Of a DNA stretch of 64,000 nt, positions 1-8,206 are shown piece after piece. The DNA is from Palsa-1150 sp964531095. GTDB lineage: Bacteria > Myxococcota_A > Polyangia > Polyangiales > Polyangiaceae. The DNA is taken from contig CAZHED010000005.1 of the NCBI GenBank assembly GCA_964531095.1, positions 1 through 64,000 on the forward strand, given 5' to 3'. Below the pieces are notes generated by a model. It was given only the letters and a program-made list of their open reading frames with translations, did not search any database and had not been told where the DNA came from. The first letter of the stretch is position 1, and every line of letters begins with the position of its first letter. The position numbers and the translations under genes are program-made.

Positions 1-281
1 AGCTTGATGCCCGTGATCAGCCGGTTCTCTTCGTAGCCTTTGGCGCGGTCCATCTTGTAGGGCCACGTCCGCTCGGGGTCGGTCGCGGTCGCGGCGAAGA
101 ATTCGCGCAGCGCATCGACGGCCATCTTGCTCGCGATTTCGCCGGACGCGTGCCCACCCATCCCGTCGGCGACCATATAGAGCCCGCTCTCCTCGATAAT
201 GGAGAAGTTGTCCTCGTTGTGCGTGCGCTTCATGCCGACGTTCGTCTCGCCGGCCACCTCGATTCGGAGCGGTCCTCCCAC
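1..281 (-). CDS. PP2C-family Ser/Thr protein phosphatase, N-terminal part
   Basis: The N-terminal third of a metal-dependent protein phosphatase (PPM/PP2C) that removes phosphate from Ser/Thr kinase targets. It is cut by the left window edge, so the C-terminus is missing. The reading begins RIEVAGETNVGMKRTHNEDN, the usual PP2C entry with the RxxNEDN acidic motif, followed by LYMVADGMGGHASGE, which carries the metal-binding DGMGGH motif. The GTG start at 281 is chosen because a stop lies a few codons upstream and AAAGG sits about eight bases before it. No membrane segment is visible in the retained part. It fits the kinase-rich gene content of the window, but its partner kinase is not visible. 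Confidence 0.9.
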   Translation of the reverse strand, partial: MGGPLRIEVAGETNVGMKRTHNEDNFSIIEESGLYMVADGMGGHASGEIASKMAVDALREFFAATATDPERTWPYKMDRAKGYEENRLITGIK

Positions 282-455
282 GGCTTGCCTTTCTCGGTCG
301 TGCGGCTCTTACCCGCTTCGCGCCCGCGGCGCGCTGCCGATCGTCGCAAGGACGCGCTCGGTGTGCAAGGACTAGTCGTCGTTCCGCGAGCTTGGCCCCG
401 AAAGCCCGCGGGTGTGGACAAGCGGATGCACGCCCTGAATCGTCGATCGGGCTCG

Positions 456-1559
456 TTATGGCGCGGCCCGTAGGACGACCGCGACTTCGCGGAACTTATC
501 GTCGCCGAAGACCAGCAGTTTGACCGTTTCGCCTGGCGAGTGCTTTGCGATGGCGTCTGCCAGGGCCTCGGGCGTGTCGATTGGGCGCCCGTCCGCGGCG
601 ACGATCACGTCGCCGTCCGCCTTGAGCCCAGCCTTTTGGGCTGGGCCGGACGGGGCCACGGCCACCACTCGCACGCCCGTCACTGTGCTTGTCTGCGCGT
701 GCTCGCCGCGAATGCCGATCCACGCGGCGGGCGGCACTGCCACGGGCGGCGCCTTCGACAGAAACGAACGAATGGCGGAGACCGGGGCGCCCACGACGAC
801 GGGTGTGCACGCCGCGGCTGCGGCCCTGGCGGCCTCTTGGGCTGCCCCCCAGGCCGCCCACGCCATCGTATCGGGCGGCGTCGGAGGCGCACCCTTACAA
901 GCACGCACCAGTACCGCGACGACGCTCCCGGTGCCGTCCAGCAGAGGGGCGCCAGCCACCAGGGGACCCTTCACGTCGACATCGAGCATCGGAGGCAGCG
1001 GCGCTCCGTCGCGCGCGCGGGCGTCGACGCGGCCCTTGACGCCCGCCTCGGTCGGCCCGAGGCGCGGGTAGCCGTGCGACGGCAGCATCGCGCGCAGGGG
1101 CGCGCCCACCGGGTCGGACTCGCTTGCCGCGAGCCCCTCGGTCCACTTGTTCGATTGCGGAACGAGCAAGGCGAGGTCGGTGGTCTTGTCGCCATTACCG
1201 ATCTTGGCGCGGACGGTCGTCCCGTCTGCGTAGCGCACGTCCGCGCCGTCGGCTCCGGCCAGGCCTGACAGCGATGTCAGGATCCTGCCGTCACCGTCGA
1301 GTACCGTTCCAATCGCCAGCGGGACACCGTTGCGTTCGAGGGCAACGACGCTGCGACGCACGTGCTCGTAAAGCTGTTGCGGCGAAGTGGCCGACGGACC
1401 CCCAACCGACTTGCTCTCGGCGGGGGCCGGTACAGAGCCCGGAAGCGGGGGCAACGCCTCGGGCGCTTGGGGATGTGCAAGCGCCGGCGACGGCAGCGCG
1501 AAACTGGCCAAGGCGACCGATGCCGAAAGGAGCAGCGAGCGCGTCACGACGGTCATCAT
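456..1559 (-). CDS. Secreted trypsin/PDZ (HtrA-like) protein, catalytically degenerate
   Basis: The protein has an N-terminal signal peptide (about residues 1-28, ending PSPALAHP), a trypsin-like domain (about 50-250) and a C-terminal PDZ domain (about 265-365, GIRGEH then SGPAQKAGLKADGDVI). It should act in the periplasm or at the surface. The protease core looks dead. Where DegP-type enzymes have the His motif, this one reads GRILTSLSGL. Asp is kept in TTDLALLVP, but the GNSGG serine motif is replaced by LVAGAPLLDG. It may therefore be a binding or chaperone-like scaffold. The start is the ATG-ATG pair at 1559/1556, just before the signal peptide; longer frames upstream lack a sensible leader. 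Confidence 0.8.
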   Translation of the reverse strand: MMTVVTRSLLLSASVALASFALPSPALAHPQAPEALPPLPGSVPAPAESKSVGGPSATSPQQLYEHVRRSVVALERNGVPLAIGTVLDGDGRILTSLSGLAGADGADVRYADGTTVRAKIGNGDKTTDLALLVPQSNKWTEGLAASESDPVGAPLRAMLPSHGYPRLGPTEAGVKGRVDARARDGAPLPPMLDVDVKGPLVAGAPLLDGTGSVVAVLVRACKGAPPTPPDTMAWAAWGAAQEAARAAAAACTPVVVGAPVSAIRSFLSKAPPVAVPPAAWIGIRGEHAQTSTVTGVRVVAVAPSGPAQKAGLKADGDVIVAADGRPIDTPEALADAIAKHSPGETVKLLVFGDDKFREVAVVLRAAP

Positions 1560-1647
1560 AGCGCGCGCATGGTGCAAACGCCGGTCCGAGTTCCTCGCTG
1601 CCAGCTTGACATAGCCGGGAGCAAAGGAGACACCATCCACCAGGACG

Positions 1648-1863
1648 ATGGGCCATCCGCACGCTGCCGCAACGCCGGCCGACGACGAGCCGAAAACCCC
1701 TCCGTGGCTTTCGGTGCTGGGTGTGGCCCTCTTTCTCGCGTTCGGGCTCGCTTGGGCCCTCGGGTCGAAGGCGCCGGGACCAACGGCGGGTGAAGCCGCA
1801 GCATCGGCATCCGCTTCGAGCACGCCCCAGGCGGCGACGAGCGCGAGCGCCGCCAAAAGGTGA
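1648..1863 (+). CDS. Small single-span membrane protein of unknown function
   Basis: A 71-residue frame between two assured genes, overlapping neither. A short polar N-terminus is followed by one hydrophobic span (about residues 20-41, WLSVLGVALFLAFGLAWALG) and then a low-complexity Ala/Ser/Thr tail. G/C at third positions is as high as in neighbouring genes. A GGACG sequence lies just before the ATG, and a better AAAGGAG lies too far upstream to be the ribosome site for this start. It ends 70 bp before argC on the same strand and could be co-transcribed with it. I do not recognise the family; a fortuitous open frame is possible. Confidence 0.45.
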   Translation: MGHPHAAATPADDEPKTPPWLSVLGVALFLAFGLAWALGSKAPGPTAGEAAASASASSTPQAATSASAAKR

Positions 1864-1933
1864 TTGGCCGGGCCTGCGCGCCCGCAAACCGCTGCATTGC
1901 ACCGCGAGTTGCGGTAGATCGCTTGCGAACCCA

Positions 1934-2977
1934 ATGACCAAGCTGCGTGTCGCCATCATCGGCGCCTCCGGCTACGCCGGAGGCGTGGCGGCAAGGCTCG
2001 TCGCCACGCATGAACGGCTTGTGATCGCCTTCGCGACGAGCGACAAGCTCGCGGGCGAGAGCGTAGCTGTCCACTTGGGTCTACCACGGGCGCGTCTCAC
2101 CGCCGCGCAACCGCAGTTCGTTCCGAACGCTGCGGCCCTCGATCACGCCGACGCGTGCGACGCGGTGCTCCTGGCGACCGCCGCCGACGTGTCGATGCGT
2201 CTGGTCCCGGAGTTTGCGACGCGCGGCAAACAGGTCGTGGACCTGTCCGGCGCATTCCGCCTCGACATGCGGGCGTATCCCCGCTGGTACGGGTTCGACC
2301 ACGCCGCCCCGGGCTGGCTCGACCGTGCTCACTACGGCCTTCCCGAGCTGTTCGGTCCTCCCGCCCCGGGCGCCGTCGTTGCCAACCCCGGCTGCTATCC
2401 CACCGCCGCGCTCCTCGCGCTCGCGCCGCTGCTCCGCGAGAGACTCGTCGACCCGAGGGGGATTGTCGTCGACGGAAAGAGCGGCGTGACCGGGGCGGGA
2501 AGGCAGAGCGGCGACGCGTACGCCTTCGCCGAGGTGCACGACGACCTGCGCGCGTACAAGGTCTTCACCCACCAGCACACCCCGGAAATCGAGCGCGGCC
2601 TGCTGCGGATGGCCTCGGGGGTCGAGCTCACGTTCACCGCACATTTGCTCCCAATCAACCGAGGGCTCATGACGACCTGCTACGCGCGGCCTCTCCCCGG
2701 GGCGAGCGCCAAGCGCGTCGCCGAGTGCCTCGCCGACGCGTATGCGAAGACGGAGTTCGTGCGCGCGGTCGCGCCCGAGCAAGTTTCGCTCAAGCGCGTG
2801 GTCGGCACCAACTTCGCCCACGTCGGTGCGAGCGCCGATGCCGGCATGGTGATCGCGATCGGCGCGATCGACAATCTGCTCAAGGGAGCGGCGGGTCAAG
2901 CCGTTCAGAACCTCAACGCGATGAACGGCTGGCACGATGCGATGGGCCTCGAGCACCTGCAGCGCGTGTCGCCTTGA
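1934..2977 (+). CDS. argC: N-acetyl-gamma-glutamyl-phosphate reductase
   Basis: Third step of arginine synthesis: NADPH-dependent reduction of N-acetylglutamyl phosphate to the semialdehyde. At 347 residues it has the normal length for the family. The N-terminal dinucleotide site reads IIGASGYAGG. The catalytic cysteine is Cys154 in VANPGCYPTA, and the active-site His motif appears as HQHTPEI, a slight variant of the usual HRHTPEI. It is followed after 13 bp by the argJ-argB fusion, so three consecutive steps are encoded together. The ATG at 1934 is fixed by the dinucleotide motif starting eight residues in; longer frames upstream have no support. No arginine-operator sequence is evident in the short upstream region. 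Confidence 0.96.
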   Translation: MTKLRVAIIGASGYAGGVAARLVATHERLVIAFATSDKLAGESVAVHLGLPRARLTAAQPQFVPNAAALDHADACDAVLLATAADVSMRLVPEFATRGKQVVDLSGAFRLDMRAYPRWYGFDHAAPGWLDRAHYGLPELFGPPAPGAVVANPGCYPTAALLALAPLLRERLVDPRGIVVDGKSGVTGAGRQSGDAYAFAEVHDDLRAYKVFTHQHTPEIERGLLRMASGVELTFTAHLLPINRGLMTTCYARPLPGASAKRVAECLADAYAKTEFVRAVAPEQVSLKRVVGTNFAHVGASADAGMVIAIGAIDNLLKGAAGQAVQNLNAMNGWHDAMGLEHLQRVSP

Positions 2978-2990
2978 CGGAGGGCTTGAG

Positions 2991-5084
2991 GTGAGGACGC
3001 CGCGAGGCTTCAGCTACGCCGGGATCAACTGCGGCATCAAGGCGGTCCGCAAGGACGTTGCCCTCGTCTTCAGCGACGCCCCGTGCGCTGCGGCGGGGTG
3101 CTTCACCGTCAACGCGTCGCGCGCGGCCCCCGTTCGCGACGCCGAGGCACGACTGCCCGCGGCAGGGGTGCACGCGATCGTCGCGAACAGCGGCAACGCG
3201 AACGCGCTCGTCGGTCCCGACGGGGCGCGCGACGTCCGCGACCTGTGCGCCGCGATGGCCGGCGCCCTCGGCGTCGATCCGTCCAGCGTTCTGTCCGCGT
3301 CGACGGGGATCATCGGCGTGCCGCTGCCGATGCAGAAGCTAATCGCAGCGGCGCCGAAGCTCGCGGCGGCGCGAGGCGCCGCGATCGAGCTCGCGGCCGA
3401 GGCCGTGATGACCACCGACACGCGAACGAAGCTCGCCAGCCGCACACTTTGGGTCGGCGGCAAAGAGGTGTCGATCGCCGCGTTCGCGAAGGGAAGCGGC
3501 ATGATGGCCCCGGAGCTCGCGACGGTGCTCGCGTTCGTGACCACCGACCTGGCCGTGACCCCGCGAGCGCTCCAGAGCGCACTCTCGAATGCGATGCACG
3601 CGAGCTTCGACATGATCAACGTCGACGGCGACATGAGCACGAACGACGCGGTCTTCGCTCTCGCGAACGGTCTCGCGGGCAACCCCCAAGTCGAAGAGGG
3701 GAGCCCCGATTTCGCCGCGCTCGCCGAGGCGCTCGAGTCCGTCTGCGTCGAGCTCGCCCGCCAGGTCGCCGAGGACGGCGATGGCGCGACCAAGCTTCTT
3801 CTGGTCCAGGTGGGGGGTGCGCCGAACGTAGAAATGGCGCGAGAGCTCGCGCGTGCCGTCGCTGGCTCCAACCTAGTGAAAGCGGCGATGTTCGGGGCCG
3901 ATCCGAACTGGGGCCGCGTGCTCGTGGCGATCGGCGCGCGCGTGGGGTCACGAAAATGGCCGATCGATCCGACGCTCGCAGCCGTGCAAGTCCAGGGCAC
4001 CTGCGTGTACGCCGGCGGAGCGCCGACCGGAGCCGACCCCACGGTGCTCCGCGCGAAGATGCGCGAGCCGCAGGTGGCGATCGACGTTCACCTTGCCGAA
4101 GGAAGTGCGCAGGCGACGGCGTGGGGGTGTGATCTCTCGTACGACTACGTGAAGATTAACGCCGACTACACCAGTCTGACGCACACCTCGCCCGACGGAA
4201 CGGTCGCGCGCGACGACCGCCTCACCAACTACAGCCCGGGCTTCAAGCGCGCCCTTCTCGTCGAGGCGCTCAGCTACATCAGCCGCTTCACCAATACGCG
4301 CGCCGTCGTGAAGTACGGCGGCGCAGCGATGGTGAAAGACTCGCTCAAGGCGAGCTTCGCGAACGACATCAACCTCTTGCGGAGCGCCGGCCTGCTGCCC
4401 ATCGTCGTGCACGGCGGCGGTCCCGAGATCACGCACACGATGGAAAAGCTCGGTCACGGCAAGAGCGAGTTCGTCGACGGCGTGCGCGTGACGGGCCGGG
4501 ACGACGTGAAGGTCGTCGAGATGGTGTTGACCGGCAAGATCAACACGGAGATCGTCTCGCTGCTCAATCAGTCGAGCGCGCACGCGGTGGGCGTATCCGG
4601 CAAGGACGCCGGGCTCCTTCGTGCGCGCAAGCTCGCTGGCGAGGGTGGGCGCGACCTCGGTATGGTCGGCGAGATCACGCACGTCAACCACGAGCTCCTC
4701 GAGATGCTACTCGAAAAAAAGTACGTGCCGGTCGTCTCGCCGATGGGTCTCGGCGAGGACGGTGAGGGCTACAACATCAACGCCGACGCGGCGGCCGCGG
4801 AGATCGCAATCGCGCTCCGCGCCGAGAAGCTCATCTACATGACCGACGTGCCGGGCATCCTCGAAAACGGGGAGCTCGTCAGCGAGATTGGCGCGCACGA
4901 GCTCGAGCGCAAAATCGCGAACGGCACGATCACGGGCGGAATGGTGGCCAAGACCAAGAGCGTCATGCGGGCGATCGAGGGCGGGGTAGCGAGCGTGCAC
5001 ATCATCGATGGACGCACGCCGCACTCGGTGATCGCGGAGCTCTTCACGGACCGCGGTGTCGGGACACTGGTCAAACGAGATTGA
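2991..5084 (+). CDS. argJ-argB: ArgJ-ArgB fusion: ornithine acetyltransferase / N-acetylglutamate kinase
   Basis: One 697-residue frame carries two normally separate enzymes. Residues about 1-395 are ArgJ, which moves acetyl from acetylornithine to glutamate. It has the self-cleavage region KGSGMMAPELATVLAF with the nucleophile Thr178 and the family end motif VKINADY. After a link of about 20 residues, residues about 415-697 form ArgB, which phosphorylates N-acetylglutamate; it shows VKYGGAAM, VVHGGGPEI and VTGRDDVKVVEMVL. No stop or internal ribosome site separates the halves. ArgJ normally cuts itself before the Thr, which here would leave a beta-chain carrying ArgB. The start GTG at 2991 follows GGAGGG, 13 bp after argC. 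Neither half lacks an obvious key motif. Confidence 0.95.
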   Translation: MRTPRGFSYAGINCGIKAVRKDVALVFSDAPCAAAGCFTVNASRAAPVRDAEARLPAAGVHAIVANSGNANALVGPDGARDVRDLCAAMAGALGVDPSSVLSASTGIIGVPLPMQKLIAAAPKLAAARGAAIELAAEAVMTTDTRTKLASRTLWVGGKEVSIAAFAKGSGMMAPELATVLAFVTTDLAVTPRALQSALSNAMHASFDMINVDGDMSTNDAVFALANGLAGNPQVEEGSPDFAALAEALESVCVELARQVAEDGDGATKLLLVQVGGAPNVEMARELARAVAGSNLVKAAMFGADPNWGRVLVAIGARVGSRKWPIDPTLAAVQVQGTCVYAGGAPTGADPTVLRAKMREPQVAIDVHLAEGSAQATAWGCDLSYDYVKINADYTSLTHTSPDGTVARDDRLTNYSPGFKRALLVEALSYISRFTNTRAVVKYGGAAMVKDSLKASFANDINLLRSAGLLPIVVHGGGPEITHTMEKLGHGKSEFVDGVRVTGRDDVKVVEMVLTGKINTEIVSLLNQSSAHAVGVSGKDAGLLRARKLAGEGGRDLGMVGEITHVNHELLEMLLEKKYVPVVSPMGLGEDGEGYNINADAAAAEIAIALRAEKLIYMTDVPGILENGELVSEIGAHELERKIANGTITGGMVAKTKSVMRAIEGGVASVHIIDGRTPHSVIAELFTDRGVGTLVKRD

Positions 5085-5111
5085 GGTACAAGGGAAGCAA
5101 ATCCGATCCGC

Positions 5112-6449
5112 TCACGCGTCGCCCTCGCCGAGAAGTAACGCGTCGACGTCGCCGACGTTGCCTCGCCCGAGCGTCTTCGCCATGTGCAGCAAGAGCTCCC
5201 GGTTGTCCGCCACGCCGAGCGTCTGCATCTCGAGCGCGCCGACGCGATCTTCGGGGGTGAACGCGCTCGCCGTCTTTTCCATCGACAGCTTCTCCGGGTC
5301 GTACGCACTTCGTACGGCGCGGGTGTCCAGGATGGTGTAGTCGTCGCCGCGTCGCAGCTCGAGAGTCACCTTCCCGGTGACGGCCGTGGCCACCCAGCGC
5401 GTGAGCCCCTCCTTGAGGATGAGCGCCTCGGGGTCGAACCAGCGCCCTTCGTAAAGAAGGCGCCCGAGGCGGCGCCCGAGCGTGAAATAGAGATCGGTCG
5501 TGTTCTCGTTATGTACCGCGCTCAGGAGCCGCTCGTAGACGACGTGCAGGAGCGCGATCCCAGGGGCTTCGTAGACACCGCGGCTCTTCGCGTCGATCAC
5601 GCGGTTCTCGATCTGATCGCTCATCCCCAGGCCGTGACGGCCCCCGATCGCGTTCAGCACGCGAAACGTCTCGAACATCGACCCGTACGTCTGCCCGTTC
5701 ACAGCCACCGGCGCGCCGCGCGAGAGCTCGACCTCCACCTCTTCGGGTGCGATCTGCACATTGCTTCGCCAAGACGCGACTCCCATGATCGGCTCGACAA
5801 TCCGCATGTCGCGGTCGAGGCGCTCCAGGTCCTTGGCTTCGTGGGTAGCGCCTAGGACGTTTGCGTCGGTCGAGTAGGCCTTCTCGGTCGCCATCGTGTA
5901 GGGAAGGTCGATCGACGCGAGATACTCGCTCATCTCTTTTCGCCCGCCAAACGCGTCGATGAACGCGCGGTCGAGCCACGGCTTGTAGATGGCGAGCGTC
6001 GGGTTGACGAGCATGCCGTAGCGGAAGAAGCGCTGGATGTCGTTTCCCTTGTGCGTGCTCCCGTCCGAGAAGATGTTCACGCCGTCTTCGCGCATCGCGC
6101 GGATGATCGCGGTTGTCGTGACGGCCCGGCCGAGGGGCGTCGTGTTGAAGTATTTCTTTCCGCCCGTCGAAAGGTGAAACGCCCCACACTTCACCGCCAC
6201 GACGCCCTCGTGCACGAGCGGGTCGCGGCAGTCGACCAGGCGCGCGAGCTTGGCGCCGTGTCGAATCGCGAGGGGGGGGATGTCGGCGACGTTCTTCTCG
6301 TCAGGCTGGGCGAGGTCGGCCGTGTACGCGCAGACATCGAGGCCGTGGCGCGACATCCATGCGACTGCGGTGCGCGTGTCGAGCCCGCCCGAAAACGCGA
6401 TGCCGATGGAGGTCCCTGCAGGCGGAAGCGAGCGGTGAATGCGGCTCAT
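5112..6449 (-). CDS. argG: Argininosuccinate synthase, E. coli type
   Basis: Joins citrulline and aspartate using ATP, the penultimate step of arginine synthesis. It is 445 residues long and co-linear with the longer enterobacterial ArgG, with AYTADLAQPDE, FNTTPLGRAVT, GDxSTHKGND-type and IGGRHGLGMSDQIENRVID motifs all present. The ATP pyrophosphatase loop reads AFSGGLDTRTAVAWM: the Ser that normally follows SGGLDT is Arg. The gene converges on argB with a 27-bp gap, so it is transcribed separately from argC-argJB although in the same pathway. The ATG at 6449 gives the family N-terminus; a longer frame reaching 6653 has no similarity to it. Confidence 0.95.
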   Translation of the reverse strand: MSRIHRSLPPAGTSIGIAFSGGLDTRTAVAWMSRHGLDVCAYTADLAQPDEKNVADIPPLAIRHGAKLARLVDCRDPLVHEGVVAVKCGAFHLSTGGKKYFNTTPLGRAVTTTAIIRAMREDGVNIFSDGSTHKGNDIQRFFRYGMLVNPTLAIYKPWLDRAFIDAFGGRKEMSEYLASIDLPYTMATEKAYSTDANVLGATHEAKDLERLDRDMRIVEPIMGVASWRSNVQIAPEEVEVELSRGAPVAVNGQTYGSMFETFRVLNAIGGRHGLGMSDQIENRVIDAKSRGVYEAPGIALLHVVYERLLSAVHNENTTDLYFTLGRRLGRLLYEGRWFDPEALILKEGLTRWVATAVTGKVTLELRRGDDYTILDTRAVRSAYDPEKLSMEKTASAFTPEDRVGALEMQTLGVADNRELLLHMAKTLGRGNVGDVDALLLGEGDA

Positions 6450-6588
6450 GGGAAACACGAGATACACGGCCCGGCGTGCGGGGGGTAGCCCCCAGGTGGA
6501 GCGCCTGCCGTTAGCGTTAGTGAAGCGCTTGCCCCGAGCGGGCCGATCCGTCGCGACGGGCGGGCATCCGGGTTTCGGCGGGCTAAGA

Positions 6589-6601
6589 CCTTGGTCCAAG
6601 G
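6589..6601. promoter_or_regulatory. Perfect 13-bp palindrome overlapping a ribosome site
   Basis: CCTTGG-T-CCAAGG lies 9 bp before the ATG of the hydrolase gene at 6610, and its right arm runs into the AAGGGG ribosome site. It could be an operator or a small hairpin that affects translation. It could also be chance; no second copy was noticed. Confidence 0.3.
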
Positions 6602-6609
6602 GGTGAAGC

Positions 6610-7500
6610 ATGCACGCGCTGAGGCGAACTTCCCCAGTCGTGGCCCTTGCCATAGCCGCGACCCAGAAGTGGTGCGGTGACAGGGCAGCCGTTCCACCGT
6701 CGCACGCGTTTCAGGTGCCAGCGTCGTCGTCGACTTCCGCCCAGCCCACCGACGAAAGCGCCGGCCGCACGGTTCAGGCGACCGCTCCCATCGAGCCTGC
6801 GGCCCATCCTCCGCTCGCGGGCGCCGTGCCGATCGTGCCCTTGCCGGTGCCCGGGTTCTCAGAGGCGGTCGTCTCGATCCCGCTCGGCGCCACGTCGCCT
6901 CGCCCCGTGGTCGTGGCCACTCACGGTCTCTGGGACTTTCCGGAAGGACTTTGCGACAACTGGCGGTGGATCGTCGGCAATCGCGCGTGGGTTCTCTGCC
7001 CCCGCGGCGACCCGATGCCGGACAAGACGTTTCGCTACAAAAGTGGTCCCGCGCTGGCCAGGGAGATCGACGCCGGATTGCAGGCGCTGCGCGAAAACAA
7101 CGCGGGCTACGTCGACGGCGGCGCCATGCTCTATACCGGCTTCTCCCTCGGCGCGATCTTGGGCGTTTGGATCATCTCGCACGATCCTGCGCGCTATCCG
7201 CGCGCCGTCCTGACCGAAGGTGGCGAAGACCGCTGGTCGCCCGAGGTCGCCGCGCAATTCGTTCACGGCGGCGGCAAGCGTGTGATGTTTGCCTGCGGGC
7301 TCAAGGCTCGCGTCGACTCCGCGCGCAGGGCGGCGCGCCTGCTCGATCACGCGGGCGGGGACGCGCGCGTCGTCCTGGGGAAGCTGCCGGATGCGGGGCA
7401 GTTCATCCATTGGTACAACGGCCCGGTCGCCGAGGAGACAAAGGCGCAACTCGACTGGTTGCTCGATGGCGACCCGCGCTGGGCAGCCACCGACCGGTAG
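6610..7500 (+). CDS. Exported alpha/beta hydrolase (esterase-like)
   Basis: 296 residues with a hydrophobic N-terminus (SPVVALAIAATQ) and a low-complexity Ser/Thr/Pro stretch before the fold starts near residue 95 with RPVVVATHGLWDFPEG. The nucleophile elbow is GFSLGA (about residue 179-184). A late His in QFIHWYNGP would suit the triad. These features place it among alpha/beta hydrolases of esterase or dienelactone-hydrolase type; the substrate cannot be read. Export is likely but the signal is weak, with no lipobox. The ribosome site AAGGGG precedes the ATG. A distantly similar exported hydrolase is encoded at 14706-15692. Confidence 0.8.
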   Translation: MHALRRTSPVVALAIAATQKWCGDRAAVPPSHAFQVPASSSTSAQPTDESAGRTVQATAPIEPAAHPPLAGAVPIVPLPVPGFSEAVVSIPLGATSPRPVVVATHGLWDFPEGLCDNWRWIVGNRAWVLCPRGDPMPDKTFRYKSGPALAREIDAGLQALRENNAGYVDGGAMLYTGFSLGAILGVWIISHDPARYPRAVLTEGGEDRWSPEVAAQFVHGGGKRVMFACGLKARVDSARRAARLLDHAGGDARVVLGKLPDAGQFIHWYNGPVAEETKAQLDWLLDGDPRWAATDR

Positions 7501-7554
7501 GTAGGGCCCCCGCAACAGGTATCCAGCGGGCCCCGGGCGGCGAGCTGGACTTGT

Positions 7555-7572
7555 ATTCGCCGGGAGGCGAAT
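7555..7572. repeat. Perfect 7-bp hairpin upstream of the basic-protein gene
   Basis: ATTCGCC-GGGA-GGCGAAT forms a perfect 7-bp stem with a 4-base loop, 54 bp after the hydrolase stop and 41 bp before the ATG at 7614. There is no T-run after it, so it is more likely an mRNA 5'-end structure or operator of the downstream gene than an intrinsic terminator. Confidence 0.45.
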
Positions 7573-7613
7573 GCGAGAGCCGCTCCGGCACGTGTCCTGC
7601 TGACCACCGCTGC

Positions 7614-8174
7614 ATGACGCTCGACTTCAAGAGGGCGCGCGAGCTCTGCACCCAGCAGGAGCTTGCTTTGGTTGCTGCGGCAAGAGCCCAAGCGCTGAGG
7701 TCGCTGACTCCGAAGCTCTTGGAAGCCAAGATCGCACGGGCGCGCGGCCTCAAGAGCAAGTTCTCCAATCTAGCGAGGCGACAAGCGCGCAAGGCACGTG
7801 CAAAGGCCCTCCGGCCTGGGCTGACCTCCGCAAGAGGGAATGCCCGAACCGTCGAGAAGGCAGAGCTCTTTGGCGAGGTGTTGAAGCGATTCGAGGCCCA
7901 TGCCGCAACGGTCGACCGACACCGGGCTCCGGAGCCCAGCCCCAGTCGCAAGCGCTCTGCGGCACGGGAGGGGACGGGCCGTTCCGCTGTGCCCTCACCT
8001 CGCGCGACGCGCTCGGCCCCTGCGTCGCGGCCGAACCGGCAGCAGCGAAGGAGGTCGGCAGCGTCCGACGCGGCCCGCAAGGGACGCAAACTCGCGGCGT
8101 CGCAAGTACCGCGCGTGCGGGCACACGTGGGGTCGCGGAATCGACGCCAGCAAGCTCGTCGCGACGCACGCTGA
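7614..8174 (+). CDS. Very basic small protein, probably nucleic-acid binding
   Basis: 186 residues, strongly Arg/Lys/Ala-rich. The first 95 residues look folded and helical (ELCTQQELALVAAARAQA, then SLTPKLLEAKIARARGLKSK). The rest is a disordered basic tail with RPNRQQRRRSA-like runs. It has no Cys, no signal peptide and no membrane span. The composition suggests DNA or RNA binding, or a histone-like role, but I know no named family for it. The ATG at 7614 is preceded by an 18-bp perfect hairpin. It ends 32 bp before the AsmA-like gene on the same strand. The first part reads like a conserved domain, so paralogues elsewhere in the genome would not surprise me. Confidence 0.65.
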   Translation: MTLDFKRARELCTQQELALVAAARAQALRSLTPKLLEAKIARARGLKSKFSNLARRQARKARAKALRPGLTSARGNARTVEKAELFGEVLKRFEAHAATVDRHRAPEPSPSRKRSAAREGTGRSAVPSPRATRSAPASRPNRQQRRRSAASDAARKGRKLAASQVPRVRAHVGSRNRRQQARRDAR

Positions 8175-8206
8175 CGTCCAAGGTCCGCTCTTGTAGACAC
8201 AGGGCC

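Noticed and set aside
1864..1933. Arginine-repressor boxes upstream of argC
   Set aside because: No pair of AT-rich palindromic ARG-box-like sequences was visible; GC-rich hairpins there are short and unremarkable.
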